From positions 124,001-188,000 of the forward strand of contig NC_022111.1 in NCBI RefSeq assembly GCF_000163055.2: a stretch of 64,000 bases of DNA, read 5' to 3'. Each line of letters opens with the position of its first letter. Positions within the stretch are counted from its first letter, which is position 1. This stretch comes from Prevotella sp. oral taxon 299 str. F0039 (GTDB lineage: Bacteria; Bacteroidota; Bacteroidia; Bacteroidales; Bacteroidaceae). The notes beneath the pieces were generated by a model. It was not told where the DNA came from, did not search any database, and was given only the letters and a program-made list of their open reading frames with translations. Position numbers and translations under genes: made by a program. Of the stretch, positions 54,825 through 63,297 are shown one piece after another.

Positions 54825-55154
54825 ATGAAAAAAAATATTATTTCTTTTGTTTTTTTTGTTATATTAACAAGCTGTTTGGCTAATGTGACAAGACATAAAT
54901 TCATGCCCCCAAAATCATTATATGGTTATTGGAGTTTAGAGGGAGTTACATGGTTAAAAATAACGAGTGACTCCATCTATTTCGTAGACGAAGAAGGAAC
55001 TTCTCCTATCAAATATTCTATAAATAAAGATACGATTATTTGGTATTTTGATGGGATAATTCAAAAGAGCAAGTATAATATAGTCCAAGATACGCTCTTT
55101 ATGAAGAATGAAGAAGGTACAACCCAATACATACGTGTAAATGATAAAAGGTAG
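54825..55154 (+). CDS. Small lipoprotein, candidate immunity protein of the M15-like toxin
   Basis: The 109-residue product has a lipoprotein signal (MKKNIISFVFFVILTSC, lipobox LTSC). The mature part is beta-rich (GYWSLEGVTWLKITSDSIYF, then SKYNIVQDTLFMKN) with no enzymatic motif. It begins 11 bases after the toxin frame, the usual place of the immunity gene in RHS loci, and a periplasmic lipoprotein is the right kind of guard against a peptidoglycan peptidase. No homologue is recognised, so the assignment rests on place and topology. Its stop overlaps the start of the next RHS piece. Confidence 0.65.
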   Translation: MKKNIISFVFFVILTSCLANVTRHKFMPPKSLYGYWSLEGVTWLKITSDSIYFVDEEGTSPIKYSINKDTIIWYFDGIIQKSKYNIVQDTLFMKNEEGTTQYIRVNDKR

Positions 55155-56996
55155 CGTCCTGAAGACCTTTGACGAGACCTACGATGGGACGACCGATAAC
55201 CTGCTGTCACGCAAGAGGAACAATGGACCACAAGAAACTTTCGGCTATGACAATTTTGACAGACTTGTTTCCGTCAAAAGTGGAACAGTTGAAACGATGA
55301 AGATAAATTATGCGTCGAACGGAAATATTCTCTTCAAGACCGGAATTGGCAACTTCTCTTATGATAAGAATATCCGACCACATGCTGTGACGGAGATAGA
55401 AAATGCTGACGGAAAGATTCCTGGTGACGCATTGAATACGTCTTTCAACGACTTCGGAAAGATTCAGTTGATAGAAGATGCAGGCAAGATCCTCAGGATG
55501 GACTTTGCCTATGGTCCTGATCAAGAAAGATGGTATTCTGAATTATCACACAATGGTACGGATGTAAGAACTACAGTCTATGCCGGGGAATATGAGAAGA
55601 TTACCGAGAATGGTAACACCCGTGAGTTCTATTATCTTGATGGCAACACCATCGCCATTAAGGAAAACGGCAGTATAAAAACTTATCTTGTCTTCACGGA
55701 CAATTTAGGTAGCATTCTTTCCGTTATGGATGAGAATGGAGCCAAAGTTTTCGATGCCTCTTATGATGCGTGGGGCAAGCAGACGATAACACTCAACACC
55801 ATAGGTTTGCACCGTGGCTACACAGGGCATGAAATGCTTAGCGAGTTTGACATCATAAATATGAACCAACGGTCACTGTCGCGAAGCAGGGAAAGTAACG
55901 GTCGCTTGTATGACCCTGTTCTCAGCCGCTTCTTCAGCCCTGACAACTATGTGCAGATGCCCGACAATAGCCAGAACTTCAACCGTTACAGCTACTGCCT
56001 GAACAATACGCTGAAGTACACGGATTCGAGCGGGGAGTTTTGGAACCTTATCATAGGGGCGGCTATTTGAGGAATTTTCAATTGGGCCTCACACGGATTC
56101 CAGCTTAATGCGAAGGGACTTGGCTACTTCGTCGCTGGTGCTGTCGCCGGAGCTGTCGGTGCAGGATTGGCGTCAGGAGTGAACGTTGCCATGCAGGAGG
56201 CAATTTCTGGACTGGAGCAGTAGGATTAGCCAAGTGAATAGCTTCTACAGGATTCCTTGCCGGTGCTGCTTCGGGTCCAAGCGCAGGATTTGCAGGAGGT
56301 TTTATATCTGGTGCCGGCAATTCATGGGTAGGTGGCTCCAATTTTGGAAAATGTCTTCTCGCTGGCTTAGGTTCTGGAAGCATAGGAGCTTTGGTAGGCG
56401 GTATTGCTGGAGGTTTGCTTGGTGGCCTTGATGCTTTAGATAAAGGCACAAACTTTTGGACGGGTAAGACTTCTCTTGACTTAAGCCAAGGCTATGCTGC
56501 TTCCGTTAATTTTAAAATCAGTGAGACAACCGTTACAGGGAAATATGCAGGGACTTATAAGGGGCAAAATGTATTCGAAAGTTCTAAGTTAGGGTCTTAT
56601 AAAACAGGTAAATATAGTGGTGTAACAATACCAGAACGAGGAATAATTGTCGGGAAAGGTGTCTTTACCTATAGGGCAAAAGAAGGAATGGCTATGATGC
56701 AACACGAGTTTGGACATATCCTTGAATATCGAATTATTGGTCCTCGGGCATATTGGTCTGTCATTGCTCCCGAAAGTTTATGCAGTGCTTCACTGTCCTC
56801 TTGTGATGAAGATCACATATATTGGACTGAAACATGGGCAAACTATTTATCAAAAAGACATTTTGGAGTTAATTGGCTTGGGAAATTTTTCCCGGGAGAT
56901 TATCCTGTACAAAATATTAGCCCGGCAAATAAAATGAAAATATATTTATCTACGCATACACATTATAATCCCAATGGAATGCCCATTTATTACTAA
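55141..56996 (+). pseudogene. Orphan RHS tip with an HEFGH metallopeptidase end, decayed
   Basis: From 55153 the sequence parallels the RHS core of the intact toxin (NLLSRKRNNGPQETFGYDNF, then DNLGSILSVMDENGAKVF) but as a diverged allele, then RHS-tip sequence to SSGEFWNLIIGAAI. It is broken by TGA at 56068-56070, a one-base loss near 56193 and TGA at 56235-56237. The final frame (56391-56996) holds GGIAGGLLGGLDALDKGTNF, a metallopeptidase MMQHEFGHILEY with a downstream Glu in IYWTETWANY (HExxH...E), and a stop. It lacks the N-terminal shell, so it looks like a displaced tip usable only after recombination. Confidence 0.78.
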
Positions 56997-57010
56997 TAAA
57001 AGATTCTCCT

Positions 57011-57484
57011 ATGTTAAAAATAAAGTTAGTTTCACGAATAACAATAGCGTCTACATTTTTAATTTGTAAGATGCTGTCATCTTGCATCACCGGGATTGAC
57101 ACGGTACATTCCATAAGAGTCAGAAATTGCACCTGCGACACATTGATTATAGGTGGATCTTTATATAACTGCATTGATAGTGTAGATGTTTTTTTTAGAA
57201 GTGAGAATGACACTGCATTTTCTAGTTTTACCAGTATTGATGAGTCCAGGCTTTTGAATATTCATGGAAATCTCATTTTACCAGACTCGATCGGCAGAAC
57301 TACATATTCGTCATTGTTTAATCACAATCATAAAGGATACCTATTCATAATTAAATTAAGCAATGCAAGAAGATATGCATGGGGTGATATATGCAAACAC
57401 AAACTTTATGACATAAAAGTCGTAACTGCAGATGATGAATTACAAAACAACAACAAGATTATAGAAGTTTATAGTTCTAAATAG
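57011..57484 (+). CDS. Lipoprotein, candidate immunity protein of the orphan tip
   Basis: The 157-residue product has a hydrophobic N-terminus (about 8-22) and a lipobox-like LSSC near residue 22-25, followed by a beta-rich domain (TVHSIRVRNCTCDTLIIGGS, DTAFSSFTSIDE). It directly follows the orphan tip (14-base gap), the place of an immunity gene, and like the first candidate it should be periplasmic. It contains no enzymatic motif. The gene is intact although the toxin before it is not, the common state of retained immunity genes. Confidence 0.55.
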   Translation: MLKIKLVSRITIASTFLICKMLSSCITGIDTVHSIRVRNCTCDTLIIGGSLYNCIDSVDVFFRSENDTAFSSFTSIDESRLLNIHGNLILPDSIGRTTYSSLFNHNHKGYLFIIKLSNARRYAWGDICKHKLYDIKVVTADDELQNNNKIIEVYSSK

Positions 57485-57499
57485 AATGATAGTTACCAG

Positions 57500-57530
57500 G
57501 TCTCTGAGAATAAATAGCTTTCTCAGAGAC
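57500..57530 (+). terminator. Terminator hairpin closing the RHS locus
   Basis: GTCTCTGAGAA (57500-57510) and TTCTCAGAGAC (57520-57530) form a perfect 11-bp stem with a nine-base loop, directly after the last lipoprotein gene and before the convergent mobC. No long T-run follows, so it may act with Rho. The rest of 57531-57716 shows no supported gene. Confidence 0.65.
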
Positions 57531-57716
57531 TTACCAAATTACTACAAAATCGTGAATTCTGTTATTTGTGACGGTATATCATCTTTGGCAGTCACTTGCA
57601 TTGAATGATCTGTTCTTGTTAAACTATGGTCTCCAAGGTCTGAATGCGTTATTATTAAAAGGAAACGTTGTTGATGAAAGGAATTATTATGAGGTTTTTA
57701 TAGCTATTACTGAATA

Positions 57717-59720
57717 TTATCCTTTAATAAGATTACTAAGCATGGGATCGTTTTTAATCCTTTGAATCTCTGAATCGACAAGCGAAAGTATCTCTCGCTT
57801 CACCTTACGATAGTTGGCTTCGATGGTCTCTTTGAGATTGTCAAAGCCGTCTTCGTTTTGGAACGTATTGATTTCAGGGATTGGCTTGTATGCTTTCATT
57901 TCTGCCGATATCTTTGCTGAATCCACGACTATCTCGGCATGGAAAATTTTTTGGTCAATACGCTCGTCAAAGTTGTCGGACACTGCGCCTACGAACATAC
58001 CCTGCGTGAGATTACTGATTTTCGATGCAGGGATAAGACTATCCATCTGTGTGGAAATAGAGGTGGACTTGTCATTTCGATTGATGGTCATAGACTGTCG
58101 TTGTTGAAGTACCTTGCCAAAGCGCTCTGATAGTGTCTTAGCTGTTTCTCCTACTACTTGCCCCGAAAAAACATTACCCACGGTGTTCTGTATCACTTTG
58201 CTTTCCTTGTCCCCATAATCGCGAGTGAGCTGTGAGAAGTCCTGAAAACCCAAACACACTGCTACCTTGTTGCTTCGGGCGGTAGCAATAAGGTTGTCCA
58301 GCCCACGGAAATAGATAGTCGGCAACTCGTCGATAATCACAGAACTTTTGAGCTGTTTCTTCTTGTTGATGAGTTTCACAATACGACTATTATAGAGTCC
58401 AAGAGCAGCTGAGTAGATATTCTGGCGGTCAGGATTATTACCCACGACAAGCACTTTTGGCTCATTGGGATTATTGATGTCGAGCGAGAAATCATCACCT
58501 GTCATTACCCAATAGAGAGCCGGTGAAATCATGCGAGAAAGCGGTATCTTGGCACTGGCAATCTGTCCCTGCAACTGGTCCTGCGCTCCTCCTTCCCAAG
58601 CATCCATAAAGGGAGAAAGGTAGTTGGCAAGCTCATCGTAGGAGGTGAGTATCGGGAATATTTGTGCGTAGGGACGGTTGAGAAATTCGATGGCATGAGG
58701 GAAGGTGCAATACTTTCCGTTCTCATAGATTTTCAGAAACCATATAATAGCTGCCAATAGGATAATCGGTGACTCGACAAAGAAATCTCCCTGCTTCTGT
58801 ATCCACGAGCGGTTAAGGTTGAGCATGATGGTATAGGCACTCTCGTAGGCATCCGATATATCTGTCATAAAGGCAGGATTGATAGGATTGCACCGATGCG
58901 ACTTTCTCGGATCATCGAAATTTATCACGAAAAACTGAGGTTTTACCTTGTAAGCGTCCAAATGATGAAACAGGTGATTGTAGGCTATCTCTGAAAGGTC
59001 TGGGAACTTATAGTCGTAGATATACATGGCAAAGCCTTTCTCTATCTGTTGCTTGATATAGTTGTTCACGATGGCATATGACTTACCCGACCCCGGAGTA
59101 CCCAGCACCATCGAGGCACGAAATGGATTGACCACGTTTATCCAACCGTTGTTCCATTTCTTCTTATAGTAGAAGCGTGTAGGAAGATTGACAGAGTATT
59201 CATTCTCCATCAACCGAGTTTCCTGCATAAAACTCTCGTTCTCTGTGTTGAACACATCGTCCATCAGATTGTTTTTAAGCAAGCGGCTCATCCACACACC
59301 ACCCATCAGCAAACAGATATAGCCCACAGAGAGTGTGAAGATATAGAGCGAAGCCGCTCCCACCTTACCAATGGGCAAAGCCAACAACCACCAATTCAGA
59401 AAGAAGAACATAAACCCAGCGAAAAGCACCGTCCAGATCTTTGGCCATGTGATTTTCTCCTCCTTCACGCCTTTCGTTCCCAAACATGAGAGAGCAAGAA
59501 ATACTACACAAAATAGTTTCGTCCAAAGGATGGAAGAAAACAATCCTGTGGTACGCTGGAATTTCATCAGTATCTTATCAATGATTCCAAGCGTGAATTG
59601 CCACTGCTGAAATGCCTCGTAACAGAACCAATAACAGTTAACGAGGAGGAATATCACTGATATGCCCCGTATAAAGTCCATGATTTTTCCTAGTGCCCTT
59701 AAATCGTCTTCTTGTGCCAT
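57717..59720 (-). CDS. mobC: MobC/TraG-type coupling ATPase (VirD4 family)
   Basis: The 667-residue coupling protein brings the relaxase-DNA complex to the conjugation machine. N-terminal membrane segments lie at about 16-32, 55-75, 92-110 and 122-142. Walker A is GTPGSGKSYAIV near 212, the DYKFPD and NFDDPRKSHRCNP stretches follow, and Walker B is VIIDELPTIYFRG near 455, with GFQDFSQL nearby. It is the last gene of mobA-mobB-mobC on the minus strand (57-base gap to mobB). The gene is full-length. Confidence 0.92.
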   Translation of the reverse strand: MAQEDDLRALGKIMDFIRGISVIFLLVNCYWFCYEAFQQWQFTLGIIDKILMKFQRTTGLFSSILWTKLFCVVFLALSCLGTKGVKEEKITWPKIWTVLFAGFMFFFLNWWLLALPIGKVGAASLYIFTLSVGYICLLMGGVWMSRLLKNNLMDDVFNTENESFMQETRLMENEYSVNLPTRFYYKKKWNNGWINVVNPFRASMVLGTPGSGKSYAIVNNYIKQQIEKGFAMYIYDYKFPDLSEIAYNHLFHHLDAYKVKPQFFVINFDDPRKSHRCNPINPAFMTDISDAYESAYTIMLNLNRSWIQKQGDFFVESPIILLAAIIWFLKIYENGKYCTFPHAIEFLNRPYAQIFPILTSYDELANYLSPFMDAWEGGAQDQLQGQIASAKIPLSRMISPALYWVMTGDDFSLDINNPNEPKVLVVGNNPDRQNIYSAALGLYNSRIVKLINKKKQLKSSVIIDELPTIYFRGLDNLIATARSNKVAVCLGFQDFSQLTRDYGDKESKVIQNTVGNVFSGQVVGETAKTLSERFGKVLQQRQSMTINRNDKSTSISTQMDSLIPASKISNLTQGMFVGAVSDNFDERIDQKIFHAEIVVDSAKISAEMKAYKPIPEINTFQNEDGFDNLKETIEANYRKVKREILSLVDSEIQRIKNDPMLSNLIKG

Positions 59721-59776
59721 AATGCTATTTTTTATTGTTGTTAGAAAATCGTTTGAATGTTATTTGAACGGTGTAC

Positions 59777-61051
59777 TTAACGCTTCCTGTGTTTAAGATT
59801 TACCTTGTTTTGTTTGCGAAGTTTGCGTTGCCATGCCGCTTCTTTCCAATCATCATTGCCCGATGAAGAGAAGGAATCTCCCACCATATCGTCAATAAGT
59901 TCATCGACAAGATTATCGCTTTCCTGCTCATCATACTGTGTTGTCTGCATCTGTTTCTGTAAGGTAGTATCAATCTTACCATAAAGCGATTCATCCAAGA
60001 ATGGATTATTCTCCGGGTTAGAGAAGTACTCGTTAAACTTATTGGCGGCATATCCTTTACCCAATCGGGAACCATTGACCGCAATACCTTTTTCATCATC
60101 AATGAATGTAATGCCATAGATGCGTCCATTGTCATTCTTGCGGATTATAACACGCAAGCCTTGTTCCTCCAATCTTTGTCGAAGTCTTTCCTTCATTTGG
60201 GGAGAAGTACGCATTACGTCTAATACCTTTCTTCTGATGGCTGGTATCAATGGCTTAACCATCTGCTTCGATTTTTGCATCTTGTTTTGAACGGCAGCAT
60301 AGCCCACACCTCTACCTATGTTTGAGGCGTGAATGGGCGTGCTCACCTTATTGCCCTTGTCATCGGTAGGCACATAGACCAGCCCGTCATATCGTTTTCC
60401 TCGATACTCAGTTTTAACCTCCTCTACCGCAAGGTTGTATTTACGCAGAATGGCATTTAGTTCACCTAAGGAGCAGAATGTGTAATGCTTCATTGCAGAA
60501 CGGACGGTGTTTGCCACCTGTTCCTTGATATTCCCTTGCACAACATTGACCTTTGGTGTTTCTGTTGTTGTTCTCTCACTGACCTTTGAACCTGGAATGA
60601 GACCAAATTTCCTTTCCAAAGCATCGGTAATCTTCTTGCTCCTTCGCTTTTCAAATTTATCGTTGATTTTCTTTCCTTCACTATCCACCCGAAGCGATAC
60701 GATGTGTATATGCTCACGGGCGATGTCGTTGTGCTTGAACACGATGTAGGGTTGTTTTCCGTAGCCGAGAGTTTCCATATACTCTTTTGCAATCTGCGTA
60801 AGTGTTTCATTGGAGAGTTTCTCGTCTGGGTGAGGATTGAGGGAGCAATGAAACACCATCTTTTTTGTTCGGCATTTCTTCGGTATCAATGCCTCCATAT
60901 CGGCAATCACGTCCTCCATCGTATAACGTCCATCCTTGCTCTGATACAACTCGGCAGCAAGAAGAATGCTCGCTTCCCCTTTCTCCACCTTTTTGAAGTT
61001 ATAACCGAGTGTTCCTCCAAGGTTCTCCGTAGCAGATATTTTAGCAATCAT
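59777..61051 (-). CDS. mobB: MobB relaxase
   Basis: The 424-residue product has the Mob relaxase domain: an N-terminal tyrosine region (ENLGGTLGYNFKKVEKG, about 8-24), HCSLNPHPDEKLSNE near 68, and the metal-binding HNDIAREHIHIVSLRVDSEG near 105-124. A long Lys/Arg-rich C-terminal part follows. It nicks oriT and stays on the 5' end of the transferred strand. The start overlaps the mobA stop by four bases (ATGA). The family signature motif with three histidines is present, so it looks active and could also act on the nested element's oriT. Confidence 0.9.
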   Translation of the reverse strand: MIAKISATENLGGTLGYNFKKVEKGEASILLAAELYQSKDGRYTMEDVIADMEALIPKKCRTKKMVFHCSLNPHPDEKLSNETLTQIAKEYMETLGYGKQPYIVFKHNDIAREHIHIVSLRVDSEGKKINDKFEKRRSKKITDALERKFGLIPGSKVSERTTTETPKVNVVQGNIKEQVANTVRSAMKHYTFCSLGELNAILRKYNLAVEEVKTEYRGKRYDGLVYVPTDDKGNKVSTPIHASNIGRGVGYAAVQNKMQKSKQMVKPLIPAIRRKVLDVMRTSPQMKERLRQRLEEQGLRVIIRKNDNGRIYGITFIDDEKGIAVNGSRLGKGYAANKFNEYFSNPENNPFLDESLYGKIDTTLQKQMQTTQYDEQESDNLVDELIDDMVGDSFSSSGNDDWKEAAWQRKLRKQNKVNLKHRKR

Positions 61052-61428
61052 TTTTTGCGGTAATCTATGGTAAGACTGATAGCCTGCTCCTGCAAGGTGA
61101 TAATTTGAGCCGATAAATGCTCCAACTTTTCAAGCAGTATCTGTGCAGTTTTTACGCTGTGATAGCTGTTGATGGCACGCACAGTCTGGTTATAAAGCAC
61201 GCCAATCTTATGGATTTGTGCCGTCAGTTCTGAGAGTTTTCGGTAATATTCCACGGCAGATTTGTCTATCGTGATGACCTTGAAACTCTCTCCAAGAATG
61301 CGACCACGCACGAAATCCGACTTGGTTTCTGCACCCGAACGCTGAAACAAATCTATCGCCCTTTGCTGATCTTTGGGGTTGGGAAGACGGGTGTCCCATC
61401 TGTCCCATCGTTCAATCTTGTCATTCAT
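61048..61428 (-). CDS. mobA: MobA relaxosome accessory protein
   Basis: The 126-residue product has RWDRWDTRLPNPKDQQRAID at about 6-25, a ribbon-helix-helix-like DNA-binding block (KSDFVRGRILGESFKVITID) and a C-terminal coiled coil (about 65-120). MobA-type proteins bind oriT next to nic and help MobB. The gene starts 17 bases downstream of the oriT hairpins on the minus strand. A close but distinct homologue is in the nested element. Confidence 0.9.
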   Translation of the reverse strand: MNDKIERWDRWDTRLPNPKDQQRAIDLFQRSGAETKSDFVRGRILGESFKVITIDKSAVEYYRKLSELTAQIHKIGVLYNQTVRAINSYHSVKTAQILLEKLEHLSAQIITLQEQAISLTIDYRKK

Positions 61429-61444
61429 TATCTTTCCTTTTTGT

Positions 61445-61524
61445 AATTACGACTTTGGAGTAATTTAATTCCCCTTTGGGGCAAGGGTCTTTGTCGGCAA
61501 AAACGGAGTTTGTCGGACAAAGAC
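61445..61524. other. Origin of transfer (oriT) of the outer conjugative element
   Basis: Three stems in order: AATTAC (61445-61450) with GTAATT (61460-61465); CCCC (61471-61474) with GGGG (61478-61481); GTCTTTGTC (61487-61495) with GACAAAGAC (61516-61524). The last loop holds two TTTGTCGG repeats. It lies between mobA and the traA side and matches 33044-33123 in structure. The nick site itself is not identified. Confidence 0.78.
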
Positions 61525-61757
61525 ACACCTTGCCCATATCAAGAATTGATACGAGTGAAGTATCCACCCTTTTGGGGTGTCTGCTTCGGGACGTTTCCTC
61601 CATGTATTATTCTCGCCTGCAAAGTTACGGCAGATTTTCAAATATCTCATTATCAATGATATTCACTCTTTTTCCTTGTATTTCCTTGTACTTCTATCGT
61701 ATAGAAATATCTATCGAAAAAGCTTTTATTTTGCAGATAAAACGAACGGAATATCGT

Positions 61758-61893
61758 TCGATAGAACTATTTAAAGAACGATATGACGAACTCTATTTCA
61801 ATAGTTCAATATATCGTTAGATAGAATTATCGAAATGTCGACAAATCGACAAATAAAACGATAGATACTTCGGTATTTCGACAGATAAAAGAA
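61758..61893. repeat. 8-bp-phased TCGA array upstream of traA
   Basis: Cut every 8 bases from 61758, units starting TCG occur at 61758, 61814, 61830, 61838, 61846, 61870 and 61878, all in phase; several read TCGACAAA or TCGACAGA. Others in phase read TAGAATTA and TAGATACT. It resembles the array at 34553-34696 and ends about 80 bases before the ParA-like gene. The stretch 61525-61757 otherwise shows no gene. Confidence 0.6.
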
Positions 61894-61969
61894 TTAATAA
61901 TTCGCTCTGACGATTACTCTAACGAACTACCATTCAAATTATAGTTCAAACGATTAAAATATCTATAGT

Positions 61970-62749
61970 ATGGAACAGATACAAACATCGCCCATATTCC
62001 TGGGCTTTTCCTCTCAAAAGGGAGGTGTTGGCAAAAGCACTTTGGCTGAGATTGTTAGCAGCATTCTTTACTACGAAAGAAATATCCATCTTTTTGTGGT
62101 AGACTGTGACTTGTCTCAGGACTCATTCTATAAACTCCGTGAAAGGGAAAAGGCTTGCGTTGAAGGTGATCCACAGCTTTCCAAGCAGATGAAGCAACAT
62201 TTCTCCTCTTTGAAGCGTACAGCCTATCGCATCCTCAAGGCAGACCCTAAGGAGGCAATAGAAAAAGCTAACGAGTATATCCGTAAACATCCGTCTGAGA
62301 ATTTTGATTTGGTCATCTTCGACTTTCCTGGTCATGCTGGCACAAGTGACCTTTTGCAGCTATCGCTGGAAATGGACTATATTCTTTCACCTTTAGAGCC
62401 TGACGTTCAGTCAATGGTTGCCTGTCTTACCTATATCAAGGCAGTAAATGACTTGGGGGTATCCATGTCAAGTGTCCGTATCAAGGAAGTTATTCTCCTA
62501 TGGAATAAGGTTGACCGAAGAGTTAAGAACACGCTCATAGAATACTATAGTAGGTATATCAAGAACGAAGATTACACGCTACTTAATCAGCATGTCTATG
62601 CCGCTCACCGCTTCAGCCATGAATTGGAGCAATACGGATTCCGTGGAGTATTCCGTTCCACTTACCTACCTCCCAATAAGGCTTTACGAATCGGGACCGG
62701 CATTGAAGAGCTGACAGAGGAATTACTTACCCATATTCAACTTAAATAA
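61970..62749 (+). CDS. traA: TraA, ParA-family ATPase of the conjugative element
   Basis: The 259-residue product has the deviant Walker A SSQKGGVGKSTLAEI near 15-29, Walker A' DCDLSQDS near 44-51 and Walker B LVIFDFPGHAGTSD near 117-130, as in ParA/MinD proteins. In Bacteroidota elements TraA is the first gene of the transfer operon and may help keep or place the circular form. No ParB gene is seen here; the phased array just upstream could be its DNA target or that of a partner. The DUF3408 gene follows after nine bases. Confidence 0.88.
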   Translation: MEQIQTSPIFLGFSSQKGGVGKSTLAEIVSSILYYERNIHLFVVDCDLSQDSFYKLREREKACVEGDPQLSKQMKQHFSSLKRTAYRILKADPKEAIEKANEYIRKHPSENFDLVIFDFPGHAGTSDLLQLSLEMDYILSPLEPDVQSMVACLTYIKAVNDLGVSMSSVRIKEVILLWNKVDRRVKNTLIEYYSRYIKNEDYTLLNQHVYAAHRFSHELEQYGFRGVFRSTYLPPNKALRIGTGIEELTEELLTHIQLK

Positions 62750-62758
62750 GACAGCACT

Positions 62759-63265
62759 ATGGCAAAGATACAGGAACAACGGCAGAGATTGGAAGCTAAG
62801 CTTAAGGAGATGGCAGAAGATGGGGTGATGAAGACACCACCCAAGGAAACTGTGTCTTTTGACCCACCTGATGAGGAAGAGGATATGAAAATAGAGGTCA
62901 GTGTCAACCAAAAGGAAAACCAACATCTGGTAAAGGAGCTTATGCCTACCTCGGAGGATAAGCAGGACGAGACCTTGTGTAAAAGCCACGAGAGAGGATA
63001 TGAGAGACGTGTGGAAACACCTCGGACTTCTTTAGAGGACTACCGAACACGCTATTTACAATCCGTCCGCCTTCGAGAGCGAACCAATTTTACAATGAGT
63101 GCTGATACACTCCAAGTGCTAAGAAACATTTTACAGGATTTGGGTGAGCGAGTATCGATGGCTTGCTATATTGACAATATTCTTCGTGAACACCTCAAGG
63201 AGCATAAGGAACTACTCAATAATGCTACAGCAAAGCATCGCCGCAAGGTGGCAATAGATTTTTGA
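62759..63265 (+). CDS. DUF3408 conjugal-transfer protein (outer element)
   Basis: The 168-residue product has a charged N-terminal helix and linker (MAKIQEQRQRLEAKLKEMAE, then DPPDEEEDMKIEV). A C-terminal DUF3408 domain follows near 110-150 (SADTLQVLRNILQDLGERVS, then YIDNILREHLKEHKELLNN), a ribbon-helix-helix-like fold. It follows traA by nine bases and precedes traD, matching the start of the Bacteroidota tra operon. A homologue lies in the nested element. Function is unknown; DNA binding is likely. Confidence 0.85.
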   Translation: MAKIQEQRQRLEAKLKEMAEDGVMKTPPKETVSFDPPDEEEDMKIEVSVNQKENQHLVKELMPTSEDKQDETLCKSHERGYERRVETPRTSLEDYRTRYLQSVRLRERTNFTMSADTLQVLRNILQDLGERVSMACYIDNILREHLKEHKELLNNATAKHRRKVAIDF

Positions 63266-63297
63266 ACATAGAATAAATGACAAACAACATCACTATT

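Noticed and set aside
55141..56996. UGA recoding or programmed frameshift in the orphan RHS tip
   Set aside because: Two TGA codons plus a one-base loss lie in a short stretch with no recoding signal, and TGA ends many intact genes here; decay is simpler.
57568..57765. 65-codon open frame before mobC
   Set aside because: It overlaps the 3' end of mobC, lacks a promoter or recognisable domain and looks like chance.
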